From NCBI RefSeq assembly GCF_024199795.1, contig NZ_JANADK010000001.1:5270001-5334000 (forward strand): a stretch of DNA of 64,000 bases. The letters are read 5' to 3'. This document shows positions 54,696 to 63,788 of the stretch, one piece after another. The DNA is from Bradyrhizobium sp. CCGB01. GTDB lineage: Bacteria; Pseudomonadota; Alphaproteobacteria; Rhizobiales; Xanthobacteraceae. The notes below the pieces were generated by a model. It saw nothing but the letters and a program-made list of their open reading frames with translations, had not been told where the DNA came from and did not search any database. Both the position numbers and the translations under genes were made by a program. Position 1 is the stretch's first letter, and each line of letters opens with the position of its first letter.

Positions 54696-54908
54696 TCAGT
54701 GGGCGCCCTTGAGGGTGCATGACGTGGTGCAGGTGACCGTGTTGCCGTGGTCGCACGCCTTGCAGGCGGCCACGCACTGGTTCATGTCGCGGGGATTGTA
54801 GGAGCTGTAGTTCCGCATCGCGCAGACCGGCGTCGAGCCGGTGATGTCCTGCTCCTGGTTGCAGGCCGCCGTCATGAGCGCGAAGATGAGGACTGCAAGC
54901 AGGCGCAT
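54696..54908 (-). CDS. Small Cys-rich lipoprotein, 70 aa
   Basis: MRLLAVLIFALMTAACNQEQ is a short lipoprotein signal with lipobox TAAC. The mature part has six further Cys (VCAMRN, CVAACKACDHGN, VTCTTSCTL), suited to disulfides in the periplasm. The ATG at 54908 is chosen because the upstream extension has no similarity. Function unknown. Confidence 0.7.
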   Translation of the reverse strand: MRLLAVLIFALMTAACNQEQDITGSTPVCAMRNYSSYNPRDMNQCVAACKACDHGNTVTCTTSCTLKGAH

Positions 54909-55060
54909 GGGATTGCCCTGGTAAGGAGCGGCAAAGCGACGTCGGCGAGATACGCTGCATCGCAACGGACCTCGGCATTCCCACCGCGAGCAATCATGGA
55001 TCGCGACGCTCGCATCCAGGAGGATGCGCGCCAAACATTAAGAACGGCTTGCAGCCGGCC

Positions 55061-55237
55061 TCAGGCCGCGGCCCTGGCCGCGATCACGTACCGCATATCG
55101 ACCGCCAGCTGGCGGTACTGCTCCCCGAGCTTCAAATAAAATTCGCGCTTGGTGCTGTCGGTGGCGAGCTTGGCAATCAGCTCGCATTCGGCGGTGAGAG
55201 TCTCAAACCGCTCCAGCCTGTCCTCAAGTTCTGTCAT
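55061..55237 (-). CDS. Small conserved helical protein, 58 aa
   Basis: MTELEDRLERFETLTAECEL and DSTKREFYLKLGEQYRQLAV resemble the small helical rhizobial proteins that end in a KxxFxxLAExYRxLA pattern. An acidic-basic helix pair, without signal or membrane segment. The start at 55237 is preferred to 55324. Function unknown. Confidence 0.65.
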   Translation of the reverse strand: MTELEDRLERFETLTAECELIAKLATDSTKREFYLKLGEQYRQLAVDMRYVIAARAAA

Positions 55238-55363
55238 TGGCGTGTCCCCGTCAAACGCCTCAAGGACACGTAACCTAAGCCCGGGAAATACGTCACTGCG
55301 AACATCGTTATGGAGTAGAATCAATTTTCGCCAGCGCGGGCCGCAGGGAGAGGATGTGACTAC

Positions 55364-57100
55364 CTATTTCTGCTCCAGCCGCCAGGCGCCGTCCCATTCC
55401 ACGCCCGGCGGATCGGCCTCGAACTGCGCGATACGGGCGAGCAGCGTGCGCGAGGGGCCATCGCCCGGGACGGTTTCCAGTGCGGCATTGAACGCGGTCC
55501 GGGCATCGTCGAAGCGCCGCGCGCGATAGGCGGCGAGGCCTTCGGCATAGTGCGCGCGCAAGCTCTCCTGCGGAACGCTGAGCCCATGCGCCTTGCTCAT
55601 CACCTCGAAGATGGGTTGCGGCGCACTCTGGCCGGCGACCGCCAGGCGATCGATCTCGCGCAGCTCGCAGGCCGCGCCGATCGCGTCCGCCGTCGCCTGC
55701 GAGACCAGGATGCGGGTGCCGTAGACCTTGTTGACGAGCTCGAGCCGCGAGGCGAGGTTCACGGCGTCGCCCATCACGGTGAAGCTCATCATCAGCTCCG
55801 AGCCGATGCTGCCGGTCAGGACCTCGCCGGTGGCAATCCCGATGCGCAGGTCGCAGGGACCGGGCATGGCGCGGATGCCGAGCAGATCGGGCAACTGCTT
55901 CTGCAGCGCAGGCACCTGATCGGCCATGTCGATGGCGGCGAAGCAGGCGAGCAGCGCGGGCTCGTCCTCCTCGATGAAGGGAGGGCCCCAATAGGCCATG
56001 ATGGCGTCGCCGATATATTTGTCGATGATGCCACGATGGCTGCGGATCGGCGCGGACATCACCGTGAAATAATGGTTCATCACCTTGACGAGGCCGCGCG
56101 GGGTCATGCCCTCGCTCATCGAGGTGAAGCCGCTCATGTCGCAGAACATGATCGTCATCACCCGGCGCTGGCCGTCGATGGCGACCTCCGGCCGGTCGAT
56201 CAGGCCCTGAACCACCTTGGGATCGATGTAGCGCCCGAAGGTCTCGCGGACGCGCTCGTTGTGGCGCAGCTGCTCGGTCATGCGGTTGAAGGCGGCGGCG
56301 AGTTCGCCGATCTCGTCCTGGGTCGAGACGGTGATGGTCTTGTCGAAGCGCCCCGCCTCGACCTCGCGCGTGCCGGCGAGGAGCAGTCGCACCGGCCGCG
56401 TGATGCCGCTGCTGACCATCAGCGCAAAGACGAAGCCGACGATCGCCGCGAGAACGGTGACGACACCCGAGATGATGATCGCCTGATGCTGGCGGCCGAT
56501 CACCGTCGACGTCGAGGCGAAGACCTGCTTGAGCATGTCGGCGCGGATACCGTCGATCTTCTGGTTGAACTGGTCGCGCAGCATGTCGAGATGCTCGAGC
56601 GTGCCGCGCGCCTCCGTCATCTGCTTGCCGTCGATCTGACTGAGGAGCCTTGCGTGATCTTCCTTCATGCCCTGGCGCAGCTCGGACACCGTCGCCTCGA
56701 TGCGGGTGTCGATCCGCGCCAGCGCGGCATTGTCGGACGGTGTCCTGCTATCGTCGATGATCGCGTTGATGTGCTTGCGCGCGCCCGAGGTCTCCTCCTC
56801 GATCCTGCGGTCGGCTTCCTCGAACTCCTTGAGACGCGCCGCATAGGCCTCCTCGTCCGAAGCATCCTGCATCTTCATCATCACCATGCGCCGCAGCGCC
56901 ACCGACCGCTCCAGCGAACGGATATTGGCGCGCGCGAGGTTGCCGTAGGCCGGGATGTAGCGGTCGGTCAGCTCGCCGAGCAGGACGCCGACCTGGCTCG
57001 ACATCACCATCGACAGGATCGAGGTGACCAGCATCAGGACGATCAATCCGAGGGCGATGCCGACAATCTTGCGCCGGATCGACTGGTTGAAAAGCGGCAT
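55364..57100 (-). CDS. Receptor-type adenylate/guanylate cyclase
   Basis: A 578-residue protein. Helix 1 (IVGIALGLIVLMLVTSILSM) and a second helix at about 201-221 flank a helical periplasmic sensor of the four-helix-bundle type. A HAMP domain (about 222-275, RPVRLLLAGTREVEAGRFDK) leads to a class III cyclase domain: MTIMFCDMSGFTSMSEG and IIDKYIGDAIMAYWGPPF carry both metal-binding Asp. The C-terminal 90 residues are helical, TPR-like. It makes cAMP or cGMP in response to a periplasmic signal. The start ATG is at 57100; ligand unknown. Confidence 0.93.
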   Translation of the reverse strand: MPLFNQSIRRKIVGIALGLIVLMLVTSILSMVMSSQVGVLLGELTDRYIPAYGNLARANIRSLERSVALRRMVMMKMQDASDEEAYAARLKEFEEADRRIEEETSGARKHINAIIDDSRTPSDNAALARIDTRIEATVSELRQGMKEDHARLLSQIDGKQMTEARGTLEHLDMLRDQFNQKIDGIRADMLKQVFASTSTVIGRQHQAIIISGVVTVLAAIVGFVFALMVSSGITRPVRLLLAGTREVEAGRFDKTITVSTQDEIGELAAAFNRMTEQLRHNERVRETFGRYIDPKVVQGLIDRPEVAIDGQRRVMTIMFCDMSGFTSMSEGMTPRGLVKVMNHYFTVMSAPIRSHRGIIDKYIGDAIMAYWGPPFIEEDEPALLACFAAIDMADQVPALQKQLPDLLGIRAMPGPCDLRIGIATGEVLTGSIGSELMMSFTVMGDAVNLASRLELVNKVYGTRILVSQATADAIGAACELREIDRLAVAGQSAPQPIFEVMSKAHGLSVPQESLRAHYAEGLAAYRARRFDDARTAFNAALETVPGDGPSRTLLARIAQFEADPPGVEWDGAWRLEQK

Positions 57101-57425
57101 GAGCGATGGAGTAAAGGGCTGAAGGGACGGGTTGGAACCTCAATACACCGGATTTGACGGCGGGAACACGCGCAATCTGGCCGTTGCGACGCCCCGAGCC
57201 GCGCGCAACCGTCGCGCGAGCCCCATTCGTTAACAAAAGCTAAAACAACTGCCGTTTCCGCCGTTTCGGAAGTTCCCCAGTTCCCATCCGTATTTTGCCG
57301 CATTGTTGAACGAGCGTGAGGAATGCGAAACGATGTCATGGCATCGTTTTGGTGTCGTCTTTGATTCTCAAGCCGCATGTCGTCGCGGACCTTGGTTTGT
57401 AGTGGTTTCGCAGGGGGACCATCGA
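57101..57425. other. Divergent promoter region, cyclase/lytic transglycosylase
   Basis: Both flanking genes read away from this 325-base gap. The middle (57225-57300) is AT-richer, with short T/A runs (TTAACAAAAGCTAAAACAAC). No clear -35/-10 pair or repeat could be chosen by eye and no gene is seen. Confidence 0.5.
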
Positions 57426-59609
57426 ATGAACCAGTGCCTACGCTCGCTCGCGTGTCTCGTTGCCATGGCCGCCTTGGCCTTCATCCCAACCGAGCTGGCA
57501 GCCAAGAGCAGCCACAAACCGTCCGCGTCGAAGAAGACGCATGAGGCCAAAGCCGGCAAGCAGCGCCAGGCTGCGGTCAAGTCGCGCCGCGGCAAACACG
57601 CCGAGGCCAAGCGCAAGTCAAGGAAGGACGACGAGCTCTCGGACAAGCCGGCGCCGCCGCCGCTGACCGGCGACCTCGCCGCGCTGAAGGACGCCATCAC
57701 CCTCGCGCGCAAGGGCAAGACCGAGGATGCGAGCGCGGCGCGCGACCGCATTGCCGATTCCGCCGGACAGAAGCTCGCCGACTGGTTCATGCTGCGCCAT
57801 TCCGAGAGCACCGCGAATTTCAAGCGCTACGCGGCCTTCGTCGCCGCCAATCCGGACTGGCCGAGCAACGCCCTGCTCCGCCGCCGCGCCGAGGCCCGGC
57901 TGTGGCAGGAGAAGAGCGATGCGGCAACCGTGCACAAATTCACGATGGACCGGCCGGCCAGCGCCAAGGGCAAGTTCGCGCTCGCCCGCGTGCTGCTCAC
58001 CGAGGGCGAGACCGACAGGGCCGCTCGCCTCGTGCGCGAGGCCTGGCGCACGGACGAACTGTCCGAGCGCAGCGAGGAGGATTCCTACGAGGCCTTCCGC
58101 GATCTCCTGACGGCCGACGATCATCGCGCGCGGATGGACAAGCGCCTCGGCGCCAAGGATTATGCAGGCGCACGGCGCGCCGCCAAACGGCTCGGCGAGG
58201 ACGAACTCGCGATCGTCAAGGCCTGCGCCGCCGTCACCGGCAAGGCCAACAAGGCCGGGGATTATCTCGAGGACGTGCCGGCCGAGGCGCGCCGCGATCT
58301 CGGCTATGCCCTGTGCCGCGCGCAGTGGCATCTCCAGAACGACCGCATCGACGACGCCGCCGCGGTGATCCTCGCCGCCGCGCCCGCCACCATGGCGGCA
58401 CAGGACACCGATGCCTGGTGGCGCGAGCGCCGCCTGCTCGCGCGAAAGCTGCTCGACCAGGGCAAATTCAAGACCGCTTACGACGTCGTGCGCGCCGCGG
58501 CGGTGCCCGAGAAGGAAGTCTACCGCGTCGACTACCACTTCATGTGCGGCTGGATCGCGCTGCGCTATCTCGACGATCCCAGGACGGCGATGGCGCATTT
58601 CGCCGCGATCGACGAGGGCTCGGCCAATCCGATCGCGCTGTCGCGCGGACATTACTGGCGCGGCCGCGCGGCCGAGGCGATGGGGGCGACGGCGGATGCG
58701 CGCATGAGCTATCAGGCTGCCGCGCGCTATCCGACCGCCTATTACGGCCAGCTCGCACGCGCCAGGCTCGGCCTTGACCGGATCGAGCTGCGCCCGCCCT
58801 CGCCCGTGCCGGCCGCCGCCGATGCTCCGCCGGCCGACGAGCGCGTACGCGCTGCCGACATGCTCTACGGCATCGGCGAGCGCGACGTGGTGTTTTACTA
58901 CGCCGAGGATTTCGCCAGGGAGAGCACCGATGTCGCGGCGCTCGAAGCGCTCGGCGAGCTCGCCGGCCGCCGCAACGATGCGCGCGTGATGCTGGAGGTC
59001 GGCAAGTCGGCGCTGGCGCGCGGACTTGCGCTCGACCACTACGCCTTCCCGACCATCGGCATTCCCGAGCACAAGCAGGTCGCCCCAGCGATCGAGACCA
59101 GCGTGATCTATTCGGTGGCGCGCACCGAGAGTTCGTTCGACCAGCGTGACAAGTCGCCCGCCAACGCGGTCGGCTTGATGCAGGTAACGCCGGAAGCGGG
59201 ACGCGACACGGCGAGGCGCTTCGGCCTGACCTATGACTGGGACAGGATGGTCTCCGATCCCGTCTACAACACGCAGATGGGAGCGGCCGAGCTGAGCGCG
59301 CTGCTGTCGGAATATCGCGGCGACCAGATCATGACCTTCGCCGGCTACAATGCCGGCCGCGGCCGGGTGCGCGAATGGGTGCAGGTCCGCGGCGACCCGC
59401 GCGACCCCAAGGTCGACCCGGTCGACTGGGTCGAGCGCATCCCGCTGTCGGAGACGCGCAACTACGTCCAGCGCGTGATGGAGAACGTGCTGGTCTACCG
59501 CGCCCGGTTCGAGGGCAGCGGCACAGCCACGGCGAAATCCGAGCAACGCGTTCCGACGCACGAAGTCAGCGCGGCACCTACGGCAGCGGCCGCAGCCACC
59601 GCGCCCTAG
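57426..59609 (+). CDS. Soluble lytic murein transglycosylase (Slt70 type)
   Basis: A 727-residue protein with a signal peptide (LRSLACLVAMAALAFIPTEL, cut near LAA). A Lys/Arg-rich segment (about residues 25-65) and a long alpha-superhelical U domain follow. The catalytic domain has YSVARTESSFDQRD with Glu568, NAVGLMQVTPEAGRDTARRF, and FAGYNAGRGRVREWV. It cuts glycan strands to anhydromuropeptides, which NagZ (in this window) later processes. ATG 57426 is preferred; the frame is open 41 codons further up. Confidence 0.94.
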   Translation: MNQCLRSLACLVAMAALAFIPTELAAKSSHKPSASKKTHEAKAGKQRQAAVKSRRGKHAEAKRKSRKDDELSDKPAPPPLTGDLAALKDAITLARKGKTEDASAARDRIADSAGQKLADWFMLRHSESTANFKRYAAFVAANPDWPSNALLRRRAEARLWQEKSDAATVHKFTMDRPASAKGKFALARVLLTEGETDRAARLVREAWRTDELSERSEEDSYEAFRDLLTADDHRARMDKRLGAKDYAGARRAAKRLGEDELAIVKACAAVTGKANKAGDYLEDVPAEARRDLGYALCRAQWHLQNDRIDDAAAVILAAAPATMAAQDTDAWWRERRLLARKLLDQGKFKTAYDVVRAAAVPEKEVYRVDYHFMCGWIALRYLDDPRTAMAHFAAIDEGSANPIALSRGHYWRGRAAEAMGATADARMSYQAAARYPTAYYGQLARARLGLDRIELRPPSPVPAAADAPPADERVRAADMLYGIGERDVVFYYAEDFARESTDVAALEALGELAGRRNDARVMLEVGKSALARGLALDHYAFPTIGIPEHKQVAPAIETSVIYSVARTESSFDQRDKSPANAVGLMQVTPEAGRDTARRFGLTYDWDRMVSDPVYNTQMGAAELSALLSEYRGDQIMTFAGYNAGRGRVREWVQVRGDPRDPKVDPVDWVERIPLSETRNYVQRVMENVLVYRARFEGSGTATAKSEQRVPTHEVSAAPTAAAAATAP

Positions 59610-59699
59610 CTTCGCAACGCCGGGGCTGGACGCGGCTCGAAGCTGGATGCAGTGACTGCGGCCGACCACTCTGCGCGGCTCGCATCGTTCGGCTAGCGG

Positions 59700-60017
59700 T
59701 CACCTCCTTCCGTGGTCAGAAGGTTCGCGCGCGCGCAGAAATGCCTCCGTCAGCGCGCCAGAGAGCGCGCTCACCTGCATCATCCAGCTCCAGCTCGAAA
59801 TGGCCGCAAACACCGTGATCGCCTCGAGCGAACTGCGGTAAGGCCAGAGCGTTTCCATGGTCGTCTGCTGATATCGACGGTAGCAATCATACTCGCAGTA
59901 CCGCCGTTGCGTGGACACATGCCGGACGTAACTCGAGCCCAGCGGCTGTGCGCACGCGCTGCAGGTGACGCCATGGTGGGGTTGGTCCTGATTGACGAGC
60001 ATGAATCTCAACGTCAT
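59700..60017 (-). CDS. Small Cys-pair protein, 105 aa (paralogue A)
   Basis: LRFMLVNQDQPHHGVTCSAC starts it, then YCEYDCY. The CxxC...CxxxC pattern (C-x2-C, 17-18 residues, C-x3-C) suits a treble-clef or zinc-ribbon finger. A hydrophobic run (SLEAITVFAAISSWSWMMQV) suggests one membrane helix behind it. ATG 60017 is listed; a TTG at 60011 aligns better with the paralogue at 60263 and has GAGG 8 bases before it. See the neighbours at 60072 and 60703 for the other copies. Confidence 0.72.
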   Translation of the reverse strand: MTLRFMLVNQDQPHHGVTCSACAQPLGSSYVRHVSTQRRYCEYDCYRRYQQTTMETLWPYRSSLEAITVFAAISSWSWMMQVSALSGALTEAFLRAREPSDHGRR

Positions 60018-60071
60018 GTCCTCTTGTGCCAGCAGCCGTCTCCGCCGGTTCCGCCTCGCCCACCCGTCTGC

Positions 60072-60263
60072 TCAAGACGCCGCTCGCGCCGGCCTCTCGA
60101 TCAACGGCGCTGCTGCTTCGTGATGAAGCGCGTAACACTCGTAGCCGCAGTAGGGCAGCAGCGACTTCGCATCGCGCAGATAGCTGCCGCTGATCTCCTC
60201 GCAGCACCACAGACAGAAGGTTTTGCGAAAAGGGGTCCTGCCATTCACCAATATGAATCTCAC
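60072..60263 (-). CDS. Small Cys-pair protein, 63 aa (paralogue B)
   Basis: VRFILVNGRTPFRKTFCLWC begins it, then EEISGSYLRDAKSLLPYCGY with the second pair. It is the clear sister of the 59700 gene (LRFMLVN/VRFILVN, SYVRH/SYLRD, YCEYDCY/YCGYECY). The GTG at 60263 has a GGGAGGT element 6 bases upstream and overlaps the stop of the secreted-protein gene (GTGA), so the two are coupled. Function unknown. Confidence 0.78.
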   Translation of the reverse strand: MRFILVNGRTPFRKTFCLWCCEEISGSYLRDAKSLLPYCGYECYALHHEAAAPLIERPARAAS

Positions 60264-60658
60264 GTGGCACCTCCCAACGCGAAGCAGTAGACCGTGTCGA
60301 CCAGGGAGGCGGACGGCGGCGGCGCACAAAGATGGTTGCGGCCGTCCGGATTGTCCCTGTTTCTCTCAACCTTCTGGGACGGGATGAGGATGTACTTCCC
60401 GTCTTCCCGCCGCCGCGCGTAGATCCTGCCGTCGACGTATCGCACCTCGGTCGGGTAGCAATCCGCGCTGTTGCAGCAGCTGAGCACAGGATTGTCGGGC
60501 ATATGCCAGCTGGAATAGAACTTCTCGTGCAGGAGCTGATCCTGGACCGGATGATGACGATGTCCACCATCCCGTCCGACCTCATCGGCCTGCGCTGCCG
60601 TCATCAACGGAAGCAGCAGCGCGACCATCAAGAGGAGCTTGCAAGCACGGTTCAGCAC
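60260..60658 (-). CDS. Secreted hypothetical protein, 132 aa
   Basis: A signal peptide (ACKLLLMVALLLPLMTAAQA) leads a mature part with LHEKFYSSWHMPDNPVLSCC and NSADCYPTEVRYVDGRIYAR, then NPDGRNHLCAPPPSASLVDT and VYCFALG. Five mature Cys and a His-rich start (GGHRHHPVQDQLLHEKF) are notable. Similar exported proteins occur in Bradyrhizobium, function unknown. Coupled to paralogue B. Confidence 0.78.
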   Translation of the reverse strand: MLNRACKLLLMVALLLPLMTAAQADEVGRDGGHRHHPVQDQLLHEKFYSSWHMPDNPVLSCCNSADCYPTEVRYVDGRIYARRREDGKYILIPSQKVERNRDNPDGRNHLCAPPPSASLVDTVYCFALGGAT

Positions 60659-60702
60659 GCAGCCTCCTGTTTACCGAATGGAGCGGACCGAAGCGCTAAT
60701 CC

Positions 60703-60891
60703 TCATGCCGCCTGAAATCGAAAAAGCCATCGACGGTCGCGTTCGCGGCGTGCCCTGAAGCGATCGAGACATTTTCTGGAGCACAGCGGCGTTCGCCAGG
60801 AATAATATCGGATCAGGCCGAACTTGCCGCTGCAGACGGCGCAACCTCTTACGGCAGAAGCGCGCTCGGAGTATTCAGGCGTATCGCACAT
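60703..60891 (-). CDS. Small Cys-pair protein, 62 aa (paralogue C)
   Basis: CAVCSGKFGLIRYYSWRTPL with CSRKCLDRFRARRERDRRWL gives the same C-x2-C ... C-x3-C spacing as A and B, though the rest is more basic. AGGAG lies 6 bases before the ATG at 60891; an ATG at 60894 is too near it. A zinc-finger-like fold is likely, target unknown. Confidence 0.72.
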   Translation of the reverse strand: MCDTPEYSERASAVRGCAVCSGKFGLIRYYSWRTPLCSRKCLDRFRARRERDRRWLFRFQAA

Positions 60892-60894
60892 CAT

Positions 60895-61352
60895 GCTCTC
60901 TCCTGGCTCTCATGGTCGTGGCTTCGCTCGTGCGCTGACGCACGGCCATCCACGCTCGTTAGTGAAATGCGGCCTCTCGATCGTGACCGGCCGATCATGC
61001 GGCAAGTCGGACAACGGAGGCAGAGATATGAGCTGCACATCGAGCTAATCGCCGGCTTGTGCCTTGCACATCGCGTCCCCTCGATGCTTGTGAGAGTAAT
61101 CCGCGTGCAACGGACTCCTCAATTGTACGGAGGTAAATGTGCTCTATGATTTGGGATGCGCGAGCTATACGTAGGTTTGTCCCGTAGTTTTTCGGGTCTC
61201 CGCCGCACCTTCGCAACGAGACGGCGCATGGCCGGTAGGCTGCACGGCTGCCGCGAGTTTCGCAGCGGCGTTCTACTTTGGTCGGAGGGAATTGCTCCCC
61301 TTGTTGCAAAGTGCTCTACTTGCTTCGACCCCAGCGTGCCGGGACGCCCGCG
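60895..61352. other. Intergenic region upstream of the multi-PAS kinase
   Basis: No convincing gene is seen in these 458 bases. A CGGAGG element at 61128-61133 precedes an ATG at 61137 (a 16-codon frame ending 61187), which is a possible leader peptide only. The region should hold the kinase promoter. No repeat was found. Confidence 0.5.
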
Positions 61353-63788
61353 ATGATGCCTGGCCAAATCGCGAAAATCGGGAATTCGGCCGCGCAATTG
61401 CTGCTCGGCGGCCTCGCGGCGCTTCGATCTTTCGGCAACGGCGAGAAGGACAGCCCCGCGCTCGGAGGTGCCTCGCGGCAGGACACCATCGATCTACGCG
61501 ACGCAGTGAAACAGTGGCGCGAGGTGTTCGAGCACAACCCGGTCATGTACTTCATGGTGGATCCGGCCGGAACGGTGCTCAACGTCAATACATTTGGCGC
61601 CGCACAACTGGGCTACACGGCGGCCGAGCTGATCGGCCAGTCCGTGCTCAACGTGTTCTTCGAGGAGGATCACGACTTCGTCCGTCGATGCGTGGCGTTG
61701 TCCCTCGAAACCCTGGACCAGTCGCATACCTGGGAGATTCGCAAGTTCCGGAAGGACGGCTCGGTCCTTTGGGTCCGTGAAAACGCCAAGGCGATGCTGC
61801 GCGGCGACGGCACGCCGATCGTGCTGGTCGCCTGCGAGAACATCACCCAGCGCAAGGAGGCGGAGGACGCGCTGCGGCAGAGCGAGACCTACCTCGCGCA
61901 GGCGCAGGAGCTGAGCCGCACCGGCAGCTTCGGCTTGAACCTTGCGACCGGCGAGGCCGTCTGGTCGAGGGAGACTTTTCGTATCTTCCAATGCGACCCC
62001 GCGACGAAGCCGACCCTGAACTTCGTCTTTCAACGCATCCATCCGGAAGATCGCGATACGGTCCGCAGGACCCTCGATCGCGCCTCGCGCCTCGCGGAGG
62101 ATTTCGACCACGAATATCGCCTGCTGATGCCGGACGGATCGGTCAAATATCTTCATTCCGTGGCACGCGCGGTGCGACACGCATCCGGGCGCATCGAGTT
62201 TGTCGGGGCTGTGACCGATGTCACCATAGCGAAGGAGGCAGAACAGAGGCTGCGTCGCAGCGAGGCCTATTTGGCCGAGGCCCAGCGACTCAGCCACACG
62301 AGCAGCTGGGCCTGGGATGTACGTCGTCAGGAGTTTGCCTACCGATCGGCTGAACTCTTCCGCCTGTTCGGGTTTGAGCCGGGCCAGACCGACTTACCGG
62401 CGCGGGCTTTCCAGCAACGCATACTCCCGGAGGATTTCCAACGGATCGTCGAGGTGGAACGTCAGGCCCTCCGCCAAAGGGAACCGTTCGAAATCAACTT
62501 TCGCATTGCGTGCCCGGACGGTTCGATACGACGGGTCCACACCGAGGGACTCCCCGTTGTCGGCAGCGACGGCGAAGTGAGGGAGATCATCGGCACGCAT
62601 GTGGACGTCACCGAGCAGGTCGCTGCAAAAGAAGCACTGCAAAAGGCATTTGATGAACTCAAGGCATCCGAGCAGCGCTTCCGCGACTATGCTGAAACCG
62701 CATCTGACTGGTTTTGGGAGACCGGGCCGGATCACCGCATCACGCAGATATCAGAACACGCCGATACGGCCAGTGCTGCGCCGACGGGATTGGTCGGCCT
62801 GACCCGTTGGGACATTCGGCCCGACGCCGAGCTCGAGCCGGGGAAGTGGGAGCAGCATCGCGCAGCGCTCGACGCTCACCTCCCGTTCCGCGATTTGGTT
62901 TACCGCGGCCGGGATCGCAATGGATCGCCAATTTACGTGCGCACCAGCGGCAAGCCGTTACATGACGAGGACGGCAATTTTCTCGGCTACAGGGGCGTCA
63001 GCAGCGATGTGACGGCGGCGATCCGCGCCCAGCAGACCGAAGAAGAGCTGCGGAAAACGCAAGCCGAGCTCGCCCATGTCACGCGCGTCACGACGCTCGG
63101 CGAACTCACCGCCTCGATCGCCCACGAAATCAACCAGCCTCTCGCCGCCGTAATCTCCAATGCAGACGCCTGCATCGCGTGGCTCGGCCGCGAGCCGGCC
63201 GATCTGGAGGCTGCGCGCCGTTCCGTGGAATGGATCGTCGAGGACGCCAATCGGGCCAGCGAGGTGATCCGCAGGATCCGGGCGCATGCGAAAAAGACCG
63301 AGATCGAGATGGTGCCACTCGACATCAATCAGGTCGTCAGGGAGGCGATGGCCCTCGTCCGGCGCGAGCTCGCTACGCATGCCGTGTCGGTGCGAATGGA
63401 GTTGTCGTCCGGCCTGCCCAGTATTTGCGGCGATCGGATCCAGCTCCAGCAGGTGCTGATCAACCTTGTCGTGAACGGGATTGAAGCCATGCAAGCCAAT
63501 GTCGACCGCCCGCGCGAGCTGGCGATCCGCTCCAGTCGGGCCGGCGAGGACGGTGACGAGCACCTGCTCCTGACCGTGACAGATCGCGGTGTCGGCCTTG
63601 GCGGCGACGTGACAGACCACATCTTCACGCCGTTCTTCACCACAAAATCGAGCGGCCTGGGGATGGGACTGTCGATCTGCCGATCCATCATCGAGGCTCA
63701 CGCGGGCCGGCTTTCGGCGTTTCCCAATGAGGGGGGCGGTGCAACATTTCAGATCGCCCTGCCCCTCCCACAAGAGGACGCGTCGTGA
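61353..63788 (+). CDS. Multi-PAS sensor histidine kinase (FixL-like architecture)
   Basis: About 811 residues, soluble. Four PAS-type modules follow one another: [20 protein letters not shown] (about 55-165), [40 protein letters not shown], and [20 protein letters not shown] (to about 565). HisKA has [20 protein letters not shown] with the phospho-His, and HATPase boxes are [26 protein letters not shown] and [20 protein letters not shown]. This HisKA/HATPase form is typical of FixL/DctB-like kinases. Signal unknown; no clear heme-PAS motif was confirmed. Its stop overlaps the regulator start (GTGA). Confidence 0.93.
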   Translation: MMPGQIAKIGNSAAQLLLGGLAALRSFGNGEKDSPALGGASRQDTIDLRDAVKQWREVFEHNPVMYFMVDPAGTVLNVNTFGAAQLGYTAAELIGQSVLNVFFEEDHDFVRRCVALSLETLDQSHTWEIRKFRKDGSVLWVRENAKAMLRGDGTPIVLVACENITQRKEAEDALRQSETYLAQAQELSRTGSFGLNLATGEAVWSRETFRIFQCDPATKPTLNFVFQRIHPEDRDTVRRTLDRASRLAEDFDHEYRLLMPDGSVKYLHSVARAVRHASGRIEFVGAVTDVTIAKEAEQRLRRSEAYLAEAQRLSHTSSWAWDVRRQEFAYRSAELFRLFGFEPGQTDLPARAFQQRILPEDFQRIVEVERQALRQREPFEINFRIACPDGSIRRVHTEGLPVVGSDGEVREIIGTHVDVTEQVAAKEALQKAFDELKASEQRFRDYAETASDWFWETGPDHRITQISEHADTASAAPTGLVGLTRWDIRPDAELEPGKWEQHRAALDAHLPFRDLVYRGRDRNGSPIYVRTSGKPLHDEDGNFLGYRGVSSDVTAAIRAQQTEEELRKTQAELAHVTRVTTLGELTASIAHEINQPLAAVISNADACIAWLGREPADLEAARRSVEWIVEDANRASEVIRRIRAHAKKTEIEMVPLDINQVVREAMALVRRELATHAVSVRMELSSGLPSICGDRIQLQQVLINLVVNGIEAMQANVDRPRELAIRSSRAGEDGDEHLLLTVTDRGVGLGGDVTDHIFTPFFTTKSSGLGMGLSICRSIIEAHAGRLSAFPNEGGGATFQIALPLPQEDAS

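Noticed and set aside
57618..59669. 683-codon open frame antisense to the lytic transglycosylase
   Set aside because: The opposite strand has an intact signal peptide and Slt catalytic motifs; the antisense translation lacks domains.
61137..61187. 16-codon leader peptide with a CGGAGG site upstream of the PAS kinase
   Set aside because: The spacing to the ATG is only 3 bases and there is no run of regulatory codons, so I do not list it as a gene.
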